A stretch of 46,200 nucleotides of DNA from Planctomycetaceae bacterium. GTDB lineage: Bacteria > Planctomycetota > Planctomycetia > Pirellulales > Lacipirellulaceae. The DNA lies in NCBI GenBank assembly GCA_002702655.1, contig PABB01000058.1:1-46200 (forward strand), written 5' to 3'. Every line of letters begins with the position of its first letter. Position 1 is the first letter of the stretch. The position numbers and the translations under genes are program-made. The notes beneath the pieces were generated by a model. The model did no database searches. It was not told where the DNA came from and worked only from the letters and a program-made list of their open reading frames with translations. Positions 8,571 to 16,676 of the stretch are shown piece by piece.

Positions 8571-8605
8571 AAGAGCCGCGCTTCCCTGGGGGAAGCGCGG
8601 CTCTT
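8571..8605 (+). terminator. Strong rho-independent terminator
   Basis: Perfect 16-bp stem (8571-8586 with 8590-8605) closed by the three bases TGG, followed on the plus strand by GTGCGTTTTGA. It ends the small-protein transcript and lies just before the stop codon of the convergent gene at 8644, so it may serve both strands. Confidence 0.85.
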
Positions 8606-8643
8606 GTGCGTTTTGACTTGTCCCGCAGTAGTTATTTCGCCGA

Positions 8644-9624
8644 TCAGCGGTACTGCGTTGCGCCGGTCGAGGGGTACGGGCTGGAGTAGCTCGGCGCCCC
8701 GGCGGCCTCGGCAGTCGTGGTCGTGGCGGCCGGCGCCGCTGCGCCGTCCGGTCGCGAAGCGACGGCCACGCCATCCGTGGAATAGCCGCTCGTGGGATAG
8801 CTGCTCGTTCCGCCAGGGCGGTAACCGGCCGTCGCCACCGCGGTCGTCGCCGCAGCGGCAGCGCTGGTCGTCGGCGCCGACACGCCGGCGGTGGCGGATT
8901 CGATCGGCGCCTGATAGCCGGCCGCGGAGTAGCGATCGCTGCCGGCCGCGCCAGTTTGCGAAGCCGTGGCCGCGTAGGATGCCGCCGCCTCAGTGGTTGG
9001 ATCCGCTGCGTAGCGCCCTCCGCCGTAGACGGCTCCGACAGCCGACTGGGCGGCATTGGTCGCGTCAGCCGCTGTCTGCTGCACCGCTGCGGTCGCAGCG
9101 CCGTAGAGATTCTCCCCATAGCGCGATTCGCTGGGCGCCGGCGTCGCAGGGGCCGCAGCGGCGACCATCGGATTCGTGGCGGCCGGAACGGCGTTGGGAT
9201 TGTAGGGCATGGCAATCGAACCGACCTGGCTGGCAGCGGCCGTTTGCTGAGCGAGTTGGCCCGCACCCGGAGCCGTCGTGGCCATCGCCGTCGTGGCGGA
9301 AGGCGTGACCGCGGCCGCGCCCGTGGACGGATAGGCCGGGGCGGTTGATGCCACCGTGCTGCTGGCGGGCGCCTTGTAGGCGCTGGGCATCGCAGCCGTT
9401 TCGACGGACGGCTCGAAACGCGCGGCTTCGCCTGTCATGGCCACTTGCTGCGCTGCGTCCGAAGGAAGCTGCGGGGCCGAGTGCGCCACGGCCGTCGACT
9501 CGCCGGCGCTGTCCGACTTCCACCACGCCATTTTCGACGCTGTCTTGCAGCCCATCGATGCGGCGGTCGCCGTCAACAACAACGCCAGGGTTCCCCGGCG
9601 AATCCAACAGGTCGCGTATTTCAT
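8644..9624 (-). CDS. Ala-rich low-complexity envelope protein, possible lipoprotein
   Basis: 326 residues. A signal-like N-terminus (MKYATCWIRRGTLALLLTA) ends in ASMGC near residue 25, an imperfect lipobox. The rest is low in complexity and dominated by Ala, Thr, Ser, Pro and Gly, with recurring Tyr-containing motifs (GYQAP, SSYPTSGYSTDG, SSPYPSTG). The ATG at 9624 has AAGGA close upstream and begins a normal signal peptide. A start at 9723 has AGGAGGA but 13 bases away, and would bury the signal. The composition suggests an unstructured surface or periplasmic spacer. No catalytic domain is visible and function is unknown. Confidence 0.65.
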   Translation of the reverse strand: MKYATCWIRRGTLALLLTATAASMGCKTASKMAWWKSDSAGESTAVAHSAPQLPSDAAQQVAMTGEAARFEPSVETAAMPSAYKAPASSTVASTAPAYPSTGAAAVTPSATTAMATTAPGAGQLAQQTAAASQVGSIAMPYNPNAVPAATNPMVAAAAPATPAPSESRYGENLYGAATAAVQQTAADATNAAQSAVGAVYGGGRYAADPTTEAAASYAATASQTGAAGSDRYSAAGYQAPIESATAGVSAPTTSAAAAATTAVATAGYRPGGTSSYPTSGYSTDGVAVASRPDGAAAPAATTTTAEAAGAPSYSSPYPSTGATQYR

Positions 9625-9857
9625 GGCATCCTTGCCCTTCGATTGGCCAGCGCCGGCCATCCTTGCCGGCGCGAGCGTCAACGTGTTTTCGTGGTTCCTT
9701 CGCGCGGGGCACGCAATTCGCATGCGGGAAGGAAATCCTCCTGTGTGCCTTGGTCGGCAGAGCGCCGGTCGTATCGACAGCCAAAAGTCGATCGCCTGGC
9801 AAAATCTTGCCGATTATCAGGCCGCCCGGCGCCAGCAACGCCGGCTCCTGGGGCGCG

Positions 9858-9874
9858 GAAGGTATCGAACCCTC
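9858..9874 (-). other. tRNA T-arm-like motif
   Basis: On the minus strand the bases read GAGGG-TTCGATA-CCTTC, a five-pair stem with a canonical TTCRANN loop. They are followed by CGCGCCCCA, which resembles an acceptor 3' strand. No matching GGGCGCG 5' acceptor strand is found within 90 bases upstream, so this is not a complete tRNA. The opposite strand translates to GIEPSPTGQARSRGSAS, which resembles the well-known spurious GxEPxT peptides produced from the antisense of tRNA-like sequences. Confidence 0.35.
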
Positions 9875-10034
9875 GCCGACGGGTCAAGCGCGGTCACGGG
9901 GCAGTGCTAGCACACCTGAGGTTTCGGCCGTGAATGCTTCCGGAAGGGCTGTCAACTATCGGCGATCAGCTTTCTGCCAGAGAGGGCGACAGCACTGCTG
10001 TCGCGGGGAAACCTGCTGAAGAACCGCAAAGTAA

Positions 10035-10109
10035 CGTGCCACGGCACTGTGAGCCGTGCGTAGCAGGGACCTGCTTGGCAATTCTCACGGCTCGCAGAGC
10101 CGTGGCACG
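10035..10109. repeat. Inverted pair of 24-base REP-like elements
   Basis: The element at 10035-10058 is repeated in inverse orientation at 10086-10109 with 22 of 24 bases matching. Each copy has its own internal symmetry (CACGGC...GCCGTG), and the 27-base spacer holds AGCAGG-GA-CCTGCT. A third copy lies at 31159-31182. Confidence 0.75.
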
Positions 10110-10145
10110 CGATCTCCATCAGCCAGCTGGCGTCAGCACGAAAAA

Positions 10146-10176
10146 ACCCCGCAAGACGCTCGGCGTCTCGCGGGGT
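10146..10176 (-). terminator. Rho-independent terminator of the superoxide dismutase gene
   Basis: Stem of 13 pairs with one A/C mismatch (10146-10159 with 10163-10176) and a TCG loop. On the minus strand the stem runs straight into six T residues. It lies 33 bases past the stop codon at 10210. Confidence 0.9.
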
Positions 10177-10209
10177 CGCGTGCGTTGAGATTGTCGCGGA
10201 CGCGGCCGA

Positions 10210-10821
10210 CTACGACTTGGCCTGGGCGTACCGCTCGCCGACGGCGTTCCAGTCGATCACGTTAAAGAACGCCGCAATGTAATCGGGACGGCGGTTCTGG
10301 TACTTCAAGTAGTAGGCGTGCTCCCACACGTCCAGGCCCAGGATCGGCGTCTTGCCGCTCATGTAGGGATTGTCCTGGTTCGGAGTGCTTTCGACGGCGA
10401 GCTTGCCGTCGGCGCCAACGCACAGCCACGCCCAGCCGCTGCCGAACCGCGTGGCGGCGGCGTTGCTGAACGCTTCCTTGAATTTGTCGAAGCCGCCCAG
10501 CTCGGCGTCAATCGCCGCGGCGAGGTCGCCGCTGGGGGCGCCGCCGCCGTTGGGGCTCATCACGGTCCAAAACAGCGAGTGATTGGCATGCCCGCCGCCA
10601 TTGTTGCGGACCGCGCCGCGAATATTCTCGGGGACCGAGTCGATGTTGCGGCACAGATCCTCGACCGACTGCTCGGCCACGCCGGCGCCTTCCAGTGCGC
10701 CGTTCAGTTTGGTCACGTACCCGGCGTGGTGTTTGCCGTGGTGAATCTCCATGGTCTGGGCGTCGATGTGCGGCTCGAGCGCGTCCTTGGCGTACGGCAA
10801 TTCGGGAAGTGAATAAGCCAT
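10210..10821 (-). CDS. sodA: Manganese-type superoxide dismutase
   Basis: 203 residues, the usual length of the Fe/Mn superoxide dismutase family, without a signal peptide, so cytosolic. The metal ligands are all present: H27 ([10 protein letters not shown]), H81 ([10 protein letters not shown]), D164 and H168 (LDVWEHAYY). Q149 in TPNQDNP and G77 in NGGGHANH are the residues that favour manganese over iron. It converts superoxide to hydrogen peroxide and oxygen. The start was set at [10 protein letters not shown], which matches the family N-terminus and has AGGA upstream. It has its own terminator and no same-strand partner close by, so it is probably a monocistronic gene. Metal preference is inferred and cambialistic use is possible. 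Confidence 0.95.
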   Translation of the reverse strand: MAYSLPELPYAKDALEPHIDAQTMEIHHGKHHAGYVTKLNGALEGAGVAEQSVEDLCRNIDSVPENIRGAVRNNGGGHANHSLFWTVMSPNGGGAPSGDLAAAIDAELGGFDKFKEAFSNAAATRFGSGWAWLCVGADGKLAVESTPNQDNPYMSGKTPILGLDVWEHAYYLKYQNRRPDYIAAFFNVIDWNAVGERYAQAKS

Positions 10822-11137
10822 GGTCCTGGCCTCCATTGTGTTGGGGAGAGTATGCAGAGCCGCCAGCGGCCTGTCTGACGCGGCGGCAGGTGAATCGAGC
10901 CTGGCGAGTTCGTCGCCTAGCTAACCGGGCTGGCCCCGCCGCCGTAACGCAGACGCTGCGGGAGCGGTGCGAGCTTCGTGAGCCATCGGCCCAGAAGGGC
11001 AGGGCGGCCTGCGAAAACGTGCAGCGTCGCCTTCACAATAAGATATCGCTGCCCCGACGGTCTGACAATCGTCGAGGTGCGTACTTCACGCGCAGACGCG
11101 TGTCGTCGCCAGCGGCGCCGCGGCGAGTGCGGCCGGC
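10822..11137. other. Intergenic stretch upstream of the superoxide dismutase gene
   Basis: No gene seen. The promoter of the superoxide dismutase gene should lie near its right flank side at 10822-10900, where a CATACT box appears on the minus strand, but the -35 match is poor. Nothing else stands out. Confidence 0.3.
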
Positions 11138-11470
11138 TTAGTCGCGGGGGCTGGTCGCTTGGCGCTCGACCTGGTCAAGCAGGGCGCGGATTTGCGACTG
11201 ATGCGCGTCAAGCTCGGCGAGTTGGTCCCGCAGAGCGCTCAGCAAGCTGGTCGCGTCGGAGGTCGCCGAGGACGGGCTCGCGGATGCTTGGGGTTGAGGG
11301 GCCGCGGATTCTGGCTTGGCAAGTTCCATGCGATCGTCCTCCAGCACGGCGTCAACCGTCGCCGGATCCAGCCGACTGCCGTCTCGGCGCATCACGGGCG
11401 CATCGGCCTGGTGGTCGCGAGAATGGCGTGCGGCGCGCTGCAGCGCGGTGCGGACCTTGCGGGCGTTCAT
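11138..11470 (-). CDS. Small hypothetical protein with C-terminal coiled coil
   Basis: 110 residues. The N-terminal third is basic (MNARKVRTALQRAARHSRDH). The middle is Pro/Ala/Ser-rich, and the C-terminus (about 78-105, LLSALRDQLAELDAHQSQIR) has a heptad pattern suggesting a short coiled coil or dimer helix. The ATG at 11470 was preferred to a TTG at 11488. It lies 51 bases past the HD-like/PAS/GGDEF gene start side on the same strand and downstream of that gene's stop at 11522, so the two may be co-transcribed. No named family was recognised. It could be a small partner of the signalling protein, which is inference from position only. Confidence 0.6.
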   Translation of the reverse strand: MNARKVRTALQRAARHSRDHQADAPVMRRDGSRLDPATVDAVLEDDRMELAKPESAAPQPQASASPSSATSDATSLLSALRDQLAELDAHQSQIRALLDQVERQATSPRD

Positions 11471-11521
11471 CGTACTGACTCGTGGCAAGTGAAAATCGGT
11501 TGGGAGTCTGTGGGAAAGTAA

Positions 11522-13969
11522 CTACGCCGTCGCGGCTTCCAGCTCGTCTTCGTGCTCTTCCTTAGCCATCAGGTAGCTCTTGATCGTCTGCAGCACGTAC
11601 CGGGCGCGGTCCGTCGTTTCGTCGCGACGGCGGCTGCGGGCTCGCTTGGGACGGATCGACAGATCGATCACGGTTTCTAGGTAGCTGCCCCGGGCCAAAC
11701 CGACGCCGTTGGTACGCTCGCGGCGAGCTTCGGCAAAATCCATTTCGATACGGAACACGATGGGCCGATCCGACGCCCGCCGGTTGTTGCCGATCTTGGC
11801 GGTCGACAGCTCCAGCTCGACGTGATCGTCTTTGTTCGAGACGATTTTGGCCTTCATGTCGGTCACCAAACCGGCCAGCTTCTCGACGGCGATGTCCTTG
11901 GGCACGCCGGTGGTCAGCTTGGTCTCGACGACCGGTTTGGCGCGGAGCGAGCCCAGGCCCCACCACCCGCGTTTTTCTTCTGCTTGTTTCATGCCTTCAC
12001 CCATTTGGACGACTTGGTTGCGGCCCCCTTCCTTGGCGGTGTACAGCGCCTGGTCGGCCCGGCGCAACATGATTTCGGGCGTATCCCCCGACTGCAATTG
12101 CGTGACGCCGAAGCTGGCCGTGAGCCGCTTGCCGCCGAGAAACGCATGTGGCGTTTCCGCCAGCTTGCGGCGAATTTGCTCGGCTCGTTTGGCAGCGTCG
12201 TCCATGTTGCAGTCGGCGCACAGCACGGCGAACTCCTCGCCGCCGTAACGGGCGACAAGGTCTCCGGAGCGGCACATCTCCTTGAGCAAGCCGGCGATCA
12301 TGATGATCGCCTCGTCGCCCGACTGATGGCCGTAGGTGTCGTTGATGTTCTTGAAGTGGTCGATGTCCGTCATGATCAGGCTGCACGGCTGCCCGGCCTG
12401 TTGGTGGGCTTCCATGAACAGCATCTGCATGCGGTCGAACTCGGCCCGATTGGCCACCTTGGTCATCGGGTCCTTGGTCGCTTCGGCGTGCAGGGCCTCG
12501 CATTTCTCTTCCAGCGAGGCTTCCGGCTGCGCGTCGTGCAGCAATACGGTGGCGCCCACCAGCTCGTGTTTCGTGCCCAGCACGGGAATCGCATGCAGGT
12601 CGATCGCCACGTGCTTGCCGCCGCGGCCGAGAATCTGCAGTCGTTGACGGATTTGCGAGTTGGATGCCAACGCCCGCTCGACGGGGCAGGCATCGTCAGT
12701 GACCCGCCGCCCGACGCTGTTGCACATGTCGAGCAGGCTGGGAGCAAATTTGCGCTTCAGCGCGGCGCCCGCGCTGACGCCCGACAGCCGCTCGGCGCCC
12801 TTGCTCCACAAAAAAATGCGGCGATTGGCGTCGACGAACAGCACGCCGTCGTGCATCGCGTCGATCAACTTCTGCTCGAACAGCGACGGCCCGCTCTGCT
12901 CGTTGGACTCGCTTTCGGCGGTGGTGCCGGTGCGTTCCTTGTCGGCGGAGATTTCCCACGGGAAGGCGGTCGTGTTGCTCAACCACCGCGTCGCGACCTG
13001 CTGCGTCAGAGCCGCTTCGCCTTGGGCCAGCACGTCGGCGAATTGCGCCACCAGGATGGGATCGAGTTGCTCGCCCGCCAAGTCGCTCAGCCGGGCCAGC
13101 GCCGCGGTGCGCGACAGCGGATCGCCCGTGCGGCCGGAAGTGAGTTGGTCGTAGGCGTCGACCACGGCGATCATCCGCGCTTCGACCGGAATATTATCGC
13201 CGGTGACGCGCAGCGCGCCGTTGTCGCCGGCAAACGTGGCGTCGGCGTGAACGACGGCTTGGATGACACGCGGCGGACACTGGCAGCCGGCCAGGATCTC
13301 CGTCACGGCGGCGCGGCGCGTCGCCAGGCAGTTGGGATTGGAAAGCCGTCCCGCGGCCGCCTCGCCCAGCGCCGCGTCGGACAGGGCAATCGAGCCCACT
13401 TCGTGCAGCATCGCGGCCAGTTCGACCACGTCGCGAGTCTCTTCATCGAATTGTTTGTAGAGCGCCCAGGAACTGCAGCCCAGCGCGACGCGCAGGCTGT
13501 GCGCCGCCGCCGCGGGGTCGCGATGCCGCAGGGCCGTGAAGATGCTGCTGGCCAAGCCAAGCCGCCCCAGAACCAGCCGGCTCTCTTGCGTCTCGAATTC
13601 GTCCTGTCCGGCGACCGTTGCAGCCGGCGGGGGGCAGGCGGCGGGGCTCGTGGCCGGAGCCACTGCCGGCGGCGCGGGTTGAGGTCGCGGGGCGTCGAGC
13701 GTTGGCGGACGATGCGAATCCAACGGCGCAGCCGGGGTCGGCGGCGTCGCAGGGGCGACGGTCGCGGTGGCGACCGGATCCGGCGCCGACGGCGGTTTCG
13801 TAGGCTCGGCGGCTTTCGTGGCAGCCGCCTCGAGCGCGGCCAAGAGCGAACTGATTTCCTCGACGCGGGACTCGGCGGCGCGGCGATGCCGCGAAACGGC
13901 ATCGTCGGACGGCGCCGTCTCGGCCGGCGAGGCTTCGGTCATCGTCTGCGTGTTGGTCGAATCACTCAT
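11522..13969 (-). CDS. Diguanylate cyclase with degenerate HD-GYP-like and PAS domains
   Basis: 815 residues. A Pro/Ala-rich N-terminal tail (1-125) leads to an HD-GYP-like helical domain (about 130-330) in which the HD pair reads H189-E190 (AAMLHEVG) and the GYP signature is absent, so phosphodiesterase activity is unlikely. A PAS domain follows (about 365-480). The GGDEF domain (about 495-655) looks intact, with DIDHFKNINDTYGH and GGEEF at 576-580, and has an RxxD inhibitory site (RSGD, 567-570), so it should make c-di-GMP under product control. A conserved basic tail (about 690-805) matches no domain I know. No membrane segment, so cytosolic. The start at 13969 avoids an Arg-rich extension. 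Confidence 0.88.
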   Translation of the reverse strand: MSDSTNTQTMTEASPAETAPSDDAVSRHRRAAESRVEEISSLLAALEAAATKAAEPTKPPSAPDPVATATVAPATPPTPAAPLDSHRPPTLDAPRPQPAPPAVAPATSPAACPPPAATVAGQDEFETQESRLVLGRLGLASSIFTALRHRDPAAAAHSLRVALGCSSWALYKQFDEETRDVVELAAMLHEVGSIALSDAALGEAAAGRLSNPNCLATRRAAVTEILAGCQCPPRVIQAVVHADATFAGDNGALRVTGDNIPVEARMIAVVDAYDQLTSGRTGDPLSRTAALARLSDLAGEQLDPILVAQFADVLAQGEAALTQQVATRWLSNTTAFPWEISADKERTGTTAESESNEQSGPSLFEQKLIDAMHDGVLFVDANRRIFLWSKGAERLSGVSAGAALKRKFAPSLLDMCNSVGRRVTDDACPVERALASNSQIRQRLQILGRGGKHVAIDLHAIPVLGTKHELVGATVLLHDAQPEASLEEKCEALHAEATKDPMTKVANRAEFDRMQMLFMEAHQQAGQPCSLIMTDIDHFKNINDTYGHQSGDEAIIMIAGLLKEMCRSGDLVARYGGEEFAVLCADCNMDDAAKRAEQIRRKLAETPHAFLGGKRLTASFGVTQLQSGDTPEIMLRRADQALYTAKEGGRNQVVQMGEGMKQAEEKRGWWGLGSLRAKPVVETKLTTGVPKDIAVEKLAGLVTDMKAKIVSNKDDHVELELSTAKIGNNRRASDRPIVFRIEMDFAEARRERTNGVGLARGSYLETVIDLSIRPKRARSRRRDETTDRARYVLQTIKSYLMAKEEHEDELEAATA

Positions 13970-14235
13970 CGTGAGCGGCGTATTGGACGATCGGCGAGCG
14001 CGAAGGGGCACAGTCGCCAGGCCAAGCCGGGCGACGGGAATTCCGCGGGCGACGCGGATGTCGCACTCTGGAATCCCACTCAACCGTAGGTCACGCACAG
14101 GGGCCCGGCAAACCGCAAGAGGGACGCAGGCGGTGGTCGACCCGGCACAATCGTCACAGCCCGCAATTGTCGTCGTGGTCGGCGCCGCCTCATCCCGTTA
14201 CACTGTGGCCATCCCGCCAATAGGAAGAACGCCCG
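13970..14235. promoter_or_regulatory. Shared upstream region of divergent genes
   Basis: 266 bases between the minus-strand signalling gene and the plus-strand fumarylacetoacetate hydrolase family gene. Both promoters must lie here, but I see no well-matched -35/-10 pair. No gene is present. Confidence 0.3.
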
Positions 14236-15114
14236 ATGCGTCTCATTCATCGCCTGACGCCCGCTGGTCCCCGCGCCGCCGCCTTATGCAGCGTCGACGG
14301 CGTCGAACATTTCGTCGATCTGCAACAAGCCAATCCCCAATTACCGGCGACCGTCGACGAGTTGCTGCACAACGGCGCTGAGCTGCTGCCGATGGCCGCC
14401 GCGGCCGCGGCGAGCAGCCGGCCAGAACGCCTGGGCGACGCAAAGCTGGGACCTCCGGTGCTCGCTCCGCAGAAGATTCTCTGCGTTGGGCTCAACTACG
14501 CGGACCACGCCGCGGAGACCGGCGCGGTGGTGGGCGACGAACCGGTGATCTTCAACAAATTTCCCACCGCCCTGCGCGGCCCGGGCGACGCCATTGAACT
14601 GCCGCCTGAATCCGAGCAGGTCGATTTCGAGGCGGAGTTGGTTGTGGCGATCGGCCGTGCCTGTCGCCGCGTGTCGCGCGGCGATGCGCTGGATTGCGTC
14701 GCCGGGTATGCCTGCGGGCACGACGTGTCGGCCCGCGACTGGCAGAAGGGCAAGCCCGGCAAGCAGTGGCTGCTGGGCAAATCGTTCGACAGCTTCGCGC
14801 CGCTGGGGCCGTGGCTGGCCACGCGCGACGAGATCGCCGAGCCCGGCAATCTGCCGATTCAGATGCGACTCAACGGCCAGGTGATGCAGCAGTCCAATAC
14901 CAACCAGTTGATCTTCCCGATCGACTACCTGGTATCGTACCTGTCCCACGTTTGCACGCTGCTGCCGGGCGATCTGATTTACACAGGCACGCCGCCGGGC
15001 GTGGGGATGGCGCGGACCCCGCCGGTCTTCATGCAACCGGGCGACGTGGCGGAAGTCGAGATCGCCGGCCTGGGCGTGCTGCGCAACCCGGTGGTTGCGG
15101 CAGCGAATTCCTGA
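14236..15114 (+). CDS. Fumarylacetoacetate hydrolase family protein
   Basis: 292 residues. The C-terminal two thirds (about 78-288) is a typical FAH-family fold with the LCVGLNYADHAAE entry motif, metal-binding acidic residues E132 and E134 (VDFEAELVVAIG) and D163 (GHDVSARD), and the closing GDLIYTGTPPGVG loop. Family members hydrolyse or isomerise C-C bonds in 1,3-diketo or dienoate acids, for example in aromatic or sugar-acid breakdown. The exact substrate cannot be read from sequence; ring-cleavage hydratase/isomerase or ketopentonate-type activity is equally possible. AGGAAGA stands 6 bases before the ATG. It converges with the next gene, and no pathway partner adjoins it. Confidence 0.9.
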   Translation: MRLIHRLTPAGPRAAALCSVDGVEHFVDLQQANPQLPATVDELLHNGAELLPMAAAAAASSRPERLGDAKLGPPVLAPQKILCVGLNYADHAAETGAVVGDEPVIFNKFPTALRGPGDAIELPPESEQVDFEAELVVAIGRACRRVSRGDALDCVAGYACGHDVSARDWQKGKPGKQWLLGKSFDSFAPLGPWLATRDEIAEPGNLPIQMRLNGQVMQQSNTNQLIFPIDYLVSYLSHVCTLLPGDLIYTGTPPGVGMARTPPVFMQPGDVAEVEIAGLGVLRNPVVAAANS

Positions 15115-15153
15115 AGCAGCGGTTGCGACGCTGGCTTCCAACGCGGGGGCGTT

Positions 15154-15630
15154 TCAACTTGGCTCGTCGGCGGGAGCGAGCGTGTCGGCGTACCGCTCGA
15201 GCGTTTGCTGCGGATTGAGATTGAACACGGCTCGGCCGTCAGTCGTCCACGCTCCATTTCGGTGCATAAACACGGCCGTCGCCGCGCGGACGTTGCTGAC
15301 CGCCTCGACCTCTTCCATGCCGCCGCCGGGGATCGCTTCAAACCGGATCTCGACGGCGACCAGGCCAACCGTCGCGCCGGTGGCCCGCTCGACGGCCGCC
15401 AGGCGGGGTTGGCCCAGCGTCACCGACTTCCAGCGCAACCCGCGGGGCAGCCCGGTCGCGTCGGCGGCTTGGCGGAACGTCTCGGCCAGTTCCTCGCCGG
15501 CCTCCTGCAGGTCGAGCAGCGCCAACTGGCGCCGCGCCCGCAACTGCGCGGCCCGCGCCCGGCGCCAGAACACCCCCGCCGCGAGAATGACCGCGGCCCC
15601 AAGAACAACAACAACGGCTGGGTGATCCAC
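15154..15630 (-). CDS. Small membrane-anchored hypothetical protein
   Basis: 158 residues starting from GTG at 15630, the only sensible start that keeps the membrane helix. The helix (AVVVVLGAAVILAAGVFW, about 5-22) is followed by a basic stretch, a helical segment (about 30-60) and a mixed alpha/beta domain (about 65-150) with a strand-rich core (VGLVAVEIRFEAIPG). No Shine-Dalgarno sequence is obvious. The short convergent gap to the preceding gene shows no terminator. The domain looks like a small periplasmic or cytoplasmic sandwich, and no family was recognised. It lies 153 bases past another small envelope-protein gene on the same strand. Confidence 0.7.
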   Translation of the reverse strand: MDHPAVVVVLGAAVILAAGVFWRRARAAQLRARRQLALLDLQEAGEELAETFRQAADATGLPRGLRWKSVTLGQPRLAAVERATGATVGLVAVEIRFEAIPGGGMEEVEAVSNVRAATAVFMHRNGAWTTDGRAVFNLNPQQTLERYADTLAPADEPS

Positions 15631-15783
15631 GCTGAAACTATTGACGCCGGGCCAGTGGGACGGTCGCGGAGCGAGCCGACCACGCCCCGCTGCGTTGCAC
15701 CCTACCAGCGCAACGCAGGCAATCGAAGGGCGCGGCGCGGGAATCGAGCTGCGCCAGTTCGCGACTTCCGGCGATCGAGCCGC

Positions 15784-16308
15784 TCACCAGCGGGGCCGCT
15801 GGGCCTGTCGGTCGCTGGGCATGGGCAGCGGCTCCGGCCCGCGCTCGCCACCAGACCCCGGCGCCGGCGGCGCTTCGAGCTGCGGTTCCGCGGGTTGCGG
15901 GCTGGGCCCGGGGGCAATCGGTTCTGCCTCGACCTGCGGCCACTCCGGCCCGGGCGCGGCCGGGGAAAGCGCCGGCCCGTAGATCACCGGCGGTGCGTAC
16001 GGGCCGGGCCGCATGCAACCCGGGCAGCCCCCTGCGCCACAGTCGCCGCCGCAACCGGCGATGTTGCGATAAGCCTGCGGGCAGAACGGCTGCACCCCCG
16101 GCGGCACGACAGTCACCCGCGGCGCGGGCGGCGTGCGGTGGTGGGGCGCCCGCACCATGGGGGCGTGGTGTCCGGGACCGTATCCGAATCCGGCGGCCTG
16201 CGCAATGGTGCTCGGCATCCGCCACCTCCCAATGTCGTTGGCCACCGCGGCCGGCGCACACCAAGCCGCGGCGACCAAAATCACAGGCAATGCAACTGGC
16301 AAGCGCAT
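15784..16308 (-). CDS. Secreted Pro/Gly-rich protein with a cysteine cluster
   Basis: 174 residues. A clear signal peptide (MRLPVALPVILVAAAWCAPAAVA) is followed by a Pro/His-rich region and then a cysteine cluster (CGGDCGAGGCPGC, about residues 85-97), and the tail is Pro/Glu-rich without regular structure. The cluster could bind metal or form disulfides in the periplasm. The ATG at 16308 was chosen because the signal peptide starts there. Upstream of it lies the divergent DUF1207-type gene, separated by 368 bases. No catalytic domain or named family was recognised. Confidence 0.65.
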   Translation of the reverse strand: MRLPVALPVILVAAAWCAPAAVANDIGRWRMPSTIAQAAGFGYGPGHHAPMVRAPHHRTPPAPRVTVVPPGVQPFCPQAYRNIAGCGGDCGAGGCPGCMRPGPYAPPVIYGPALSPAAPGPEWPQVEAEPIAPGPSPQPAEPQLEAPPAPGSGGERGPEPLPMPSDRQAQRPRW

Positions 16309-16676
16309 GGCGACACCGACCCGAGCGAGGGGAATGCGGACAAAATCCTGCCAGTAGCATCGACGGCCCACCCGCCCCCGCGCCATACCAGTGAGCCGCT
16401 TCACCGCGGGATGTATTGCCGCGGTTGGCCATCTGCCAGCACAGCCGCTGAAATGCTCAAGCTGCCCCTCACGGGAAGCCACGCCCCAGTTTGCCTAACC
16501 CACTGCCAGCAATATGGTTTTCCTGCGTTCCGGCGGTTTCCGATTGTGCCAAGAGCGTCGGTCATGCCGATGATCGAGCGTGTCGGCACGCCATGTCGAC
16601 GGTTGTGGCGCCGCTCTGCCCGCGTGTCGCCCGCCCCCGCCCGTTGTCATCCCGCCTTGCTCCCAGCCTTTCTGCC
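16309..16676. other. Upstream region between two divergent envelope-protein genes
   Basis: No gene supported; the frames crossing it extend true starts with Arg-rich sequence. It must hold promoters for both genes. A possible plus-strand promoter is listed separately. Confidence 0.35.
16491..16518 (+). promoter_or_regulatory. Possible sigma-70-like promoter for the DUF1207 gene
   Basis: TTGCCT (16491-16496), a 16-base spacer and TATGGT (16513-16518). It would give a leader of about 150 bases before the ATG at 16677. The match is partial, so treat it as a suggestion. Confidence 0.22.

Larger units (their letters stand above)
9625..10209. other. Intergenic region with tRNA-like and repeat elements
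   Basis: No gene supported; long frames here are shadows with biased composition. It contains, from left to right, a tRNA T-arm-like motif (9858-9874), a perfect palindrome GTGCTAGCAC (9904-9913), a pair of inverted 24-base repeats (10035-10109) and the superoxide dismutase terminator (10146-10176). Confidence 0.5.

Noticed and set aside
9780-9960. A complete tRNA gene on the minus strand
   Set aside because: The T-arm is good but no 5' acceptor strand, D-arm or anticodon arm of proper spacing can be paired; kept only as a tRNA-like fragment.
11822-14089. 755-residue plus-strand frame
   Set aside because: Exact antisense of the HD-like/PAS/GGDEF gene, with no motif of its own.
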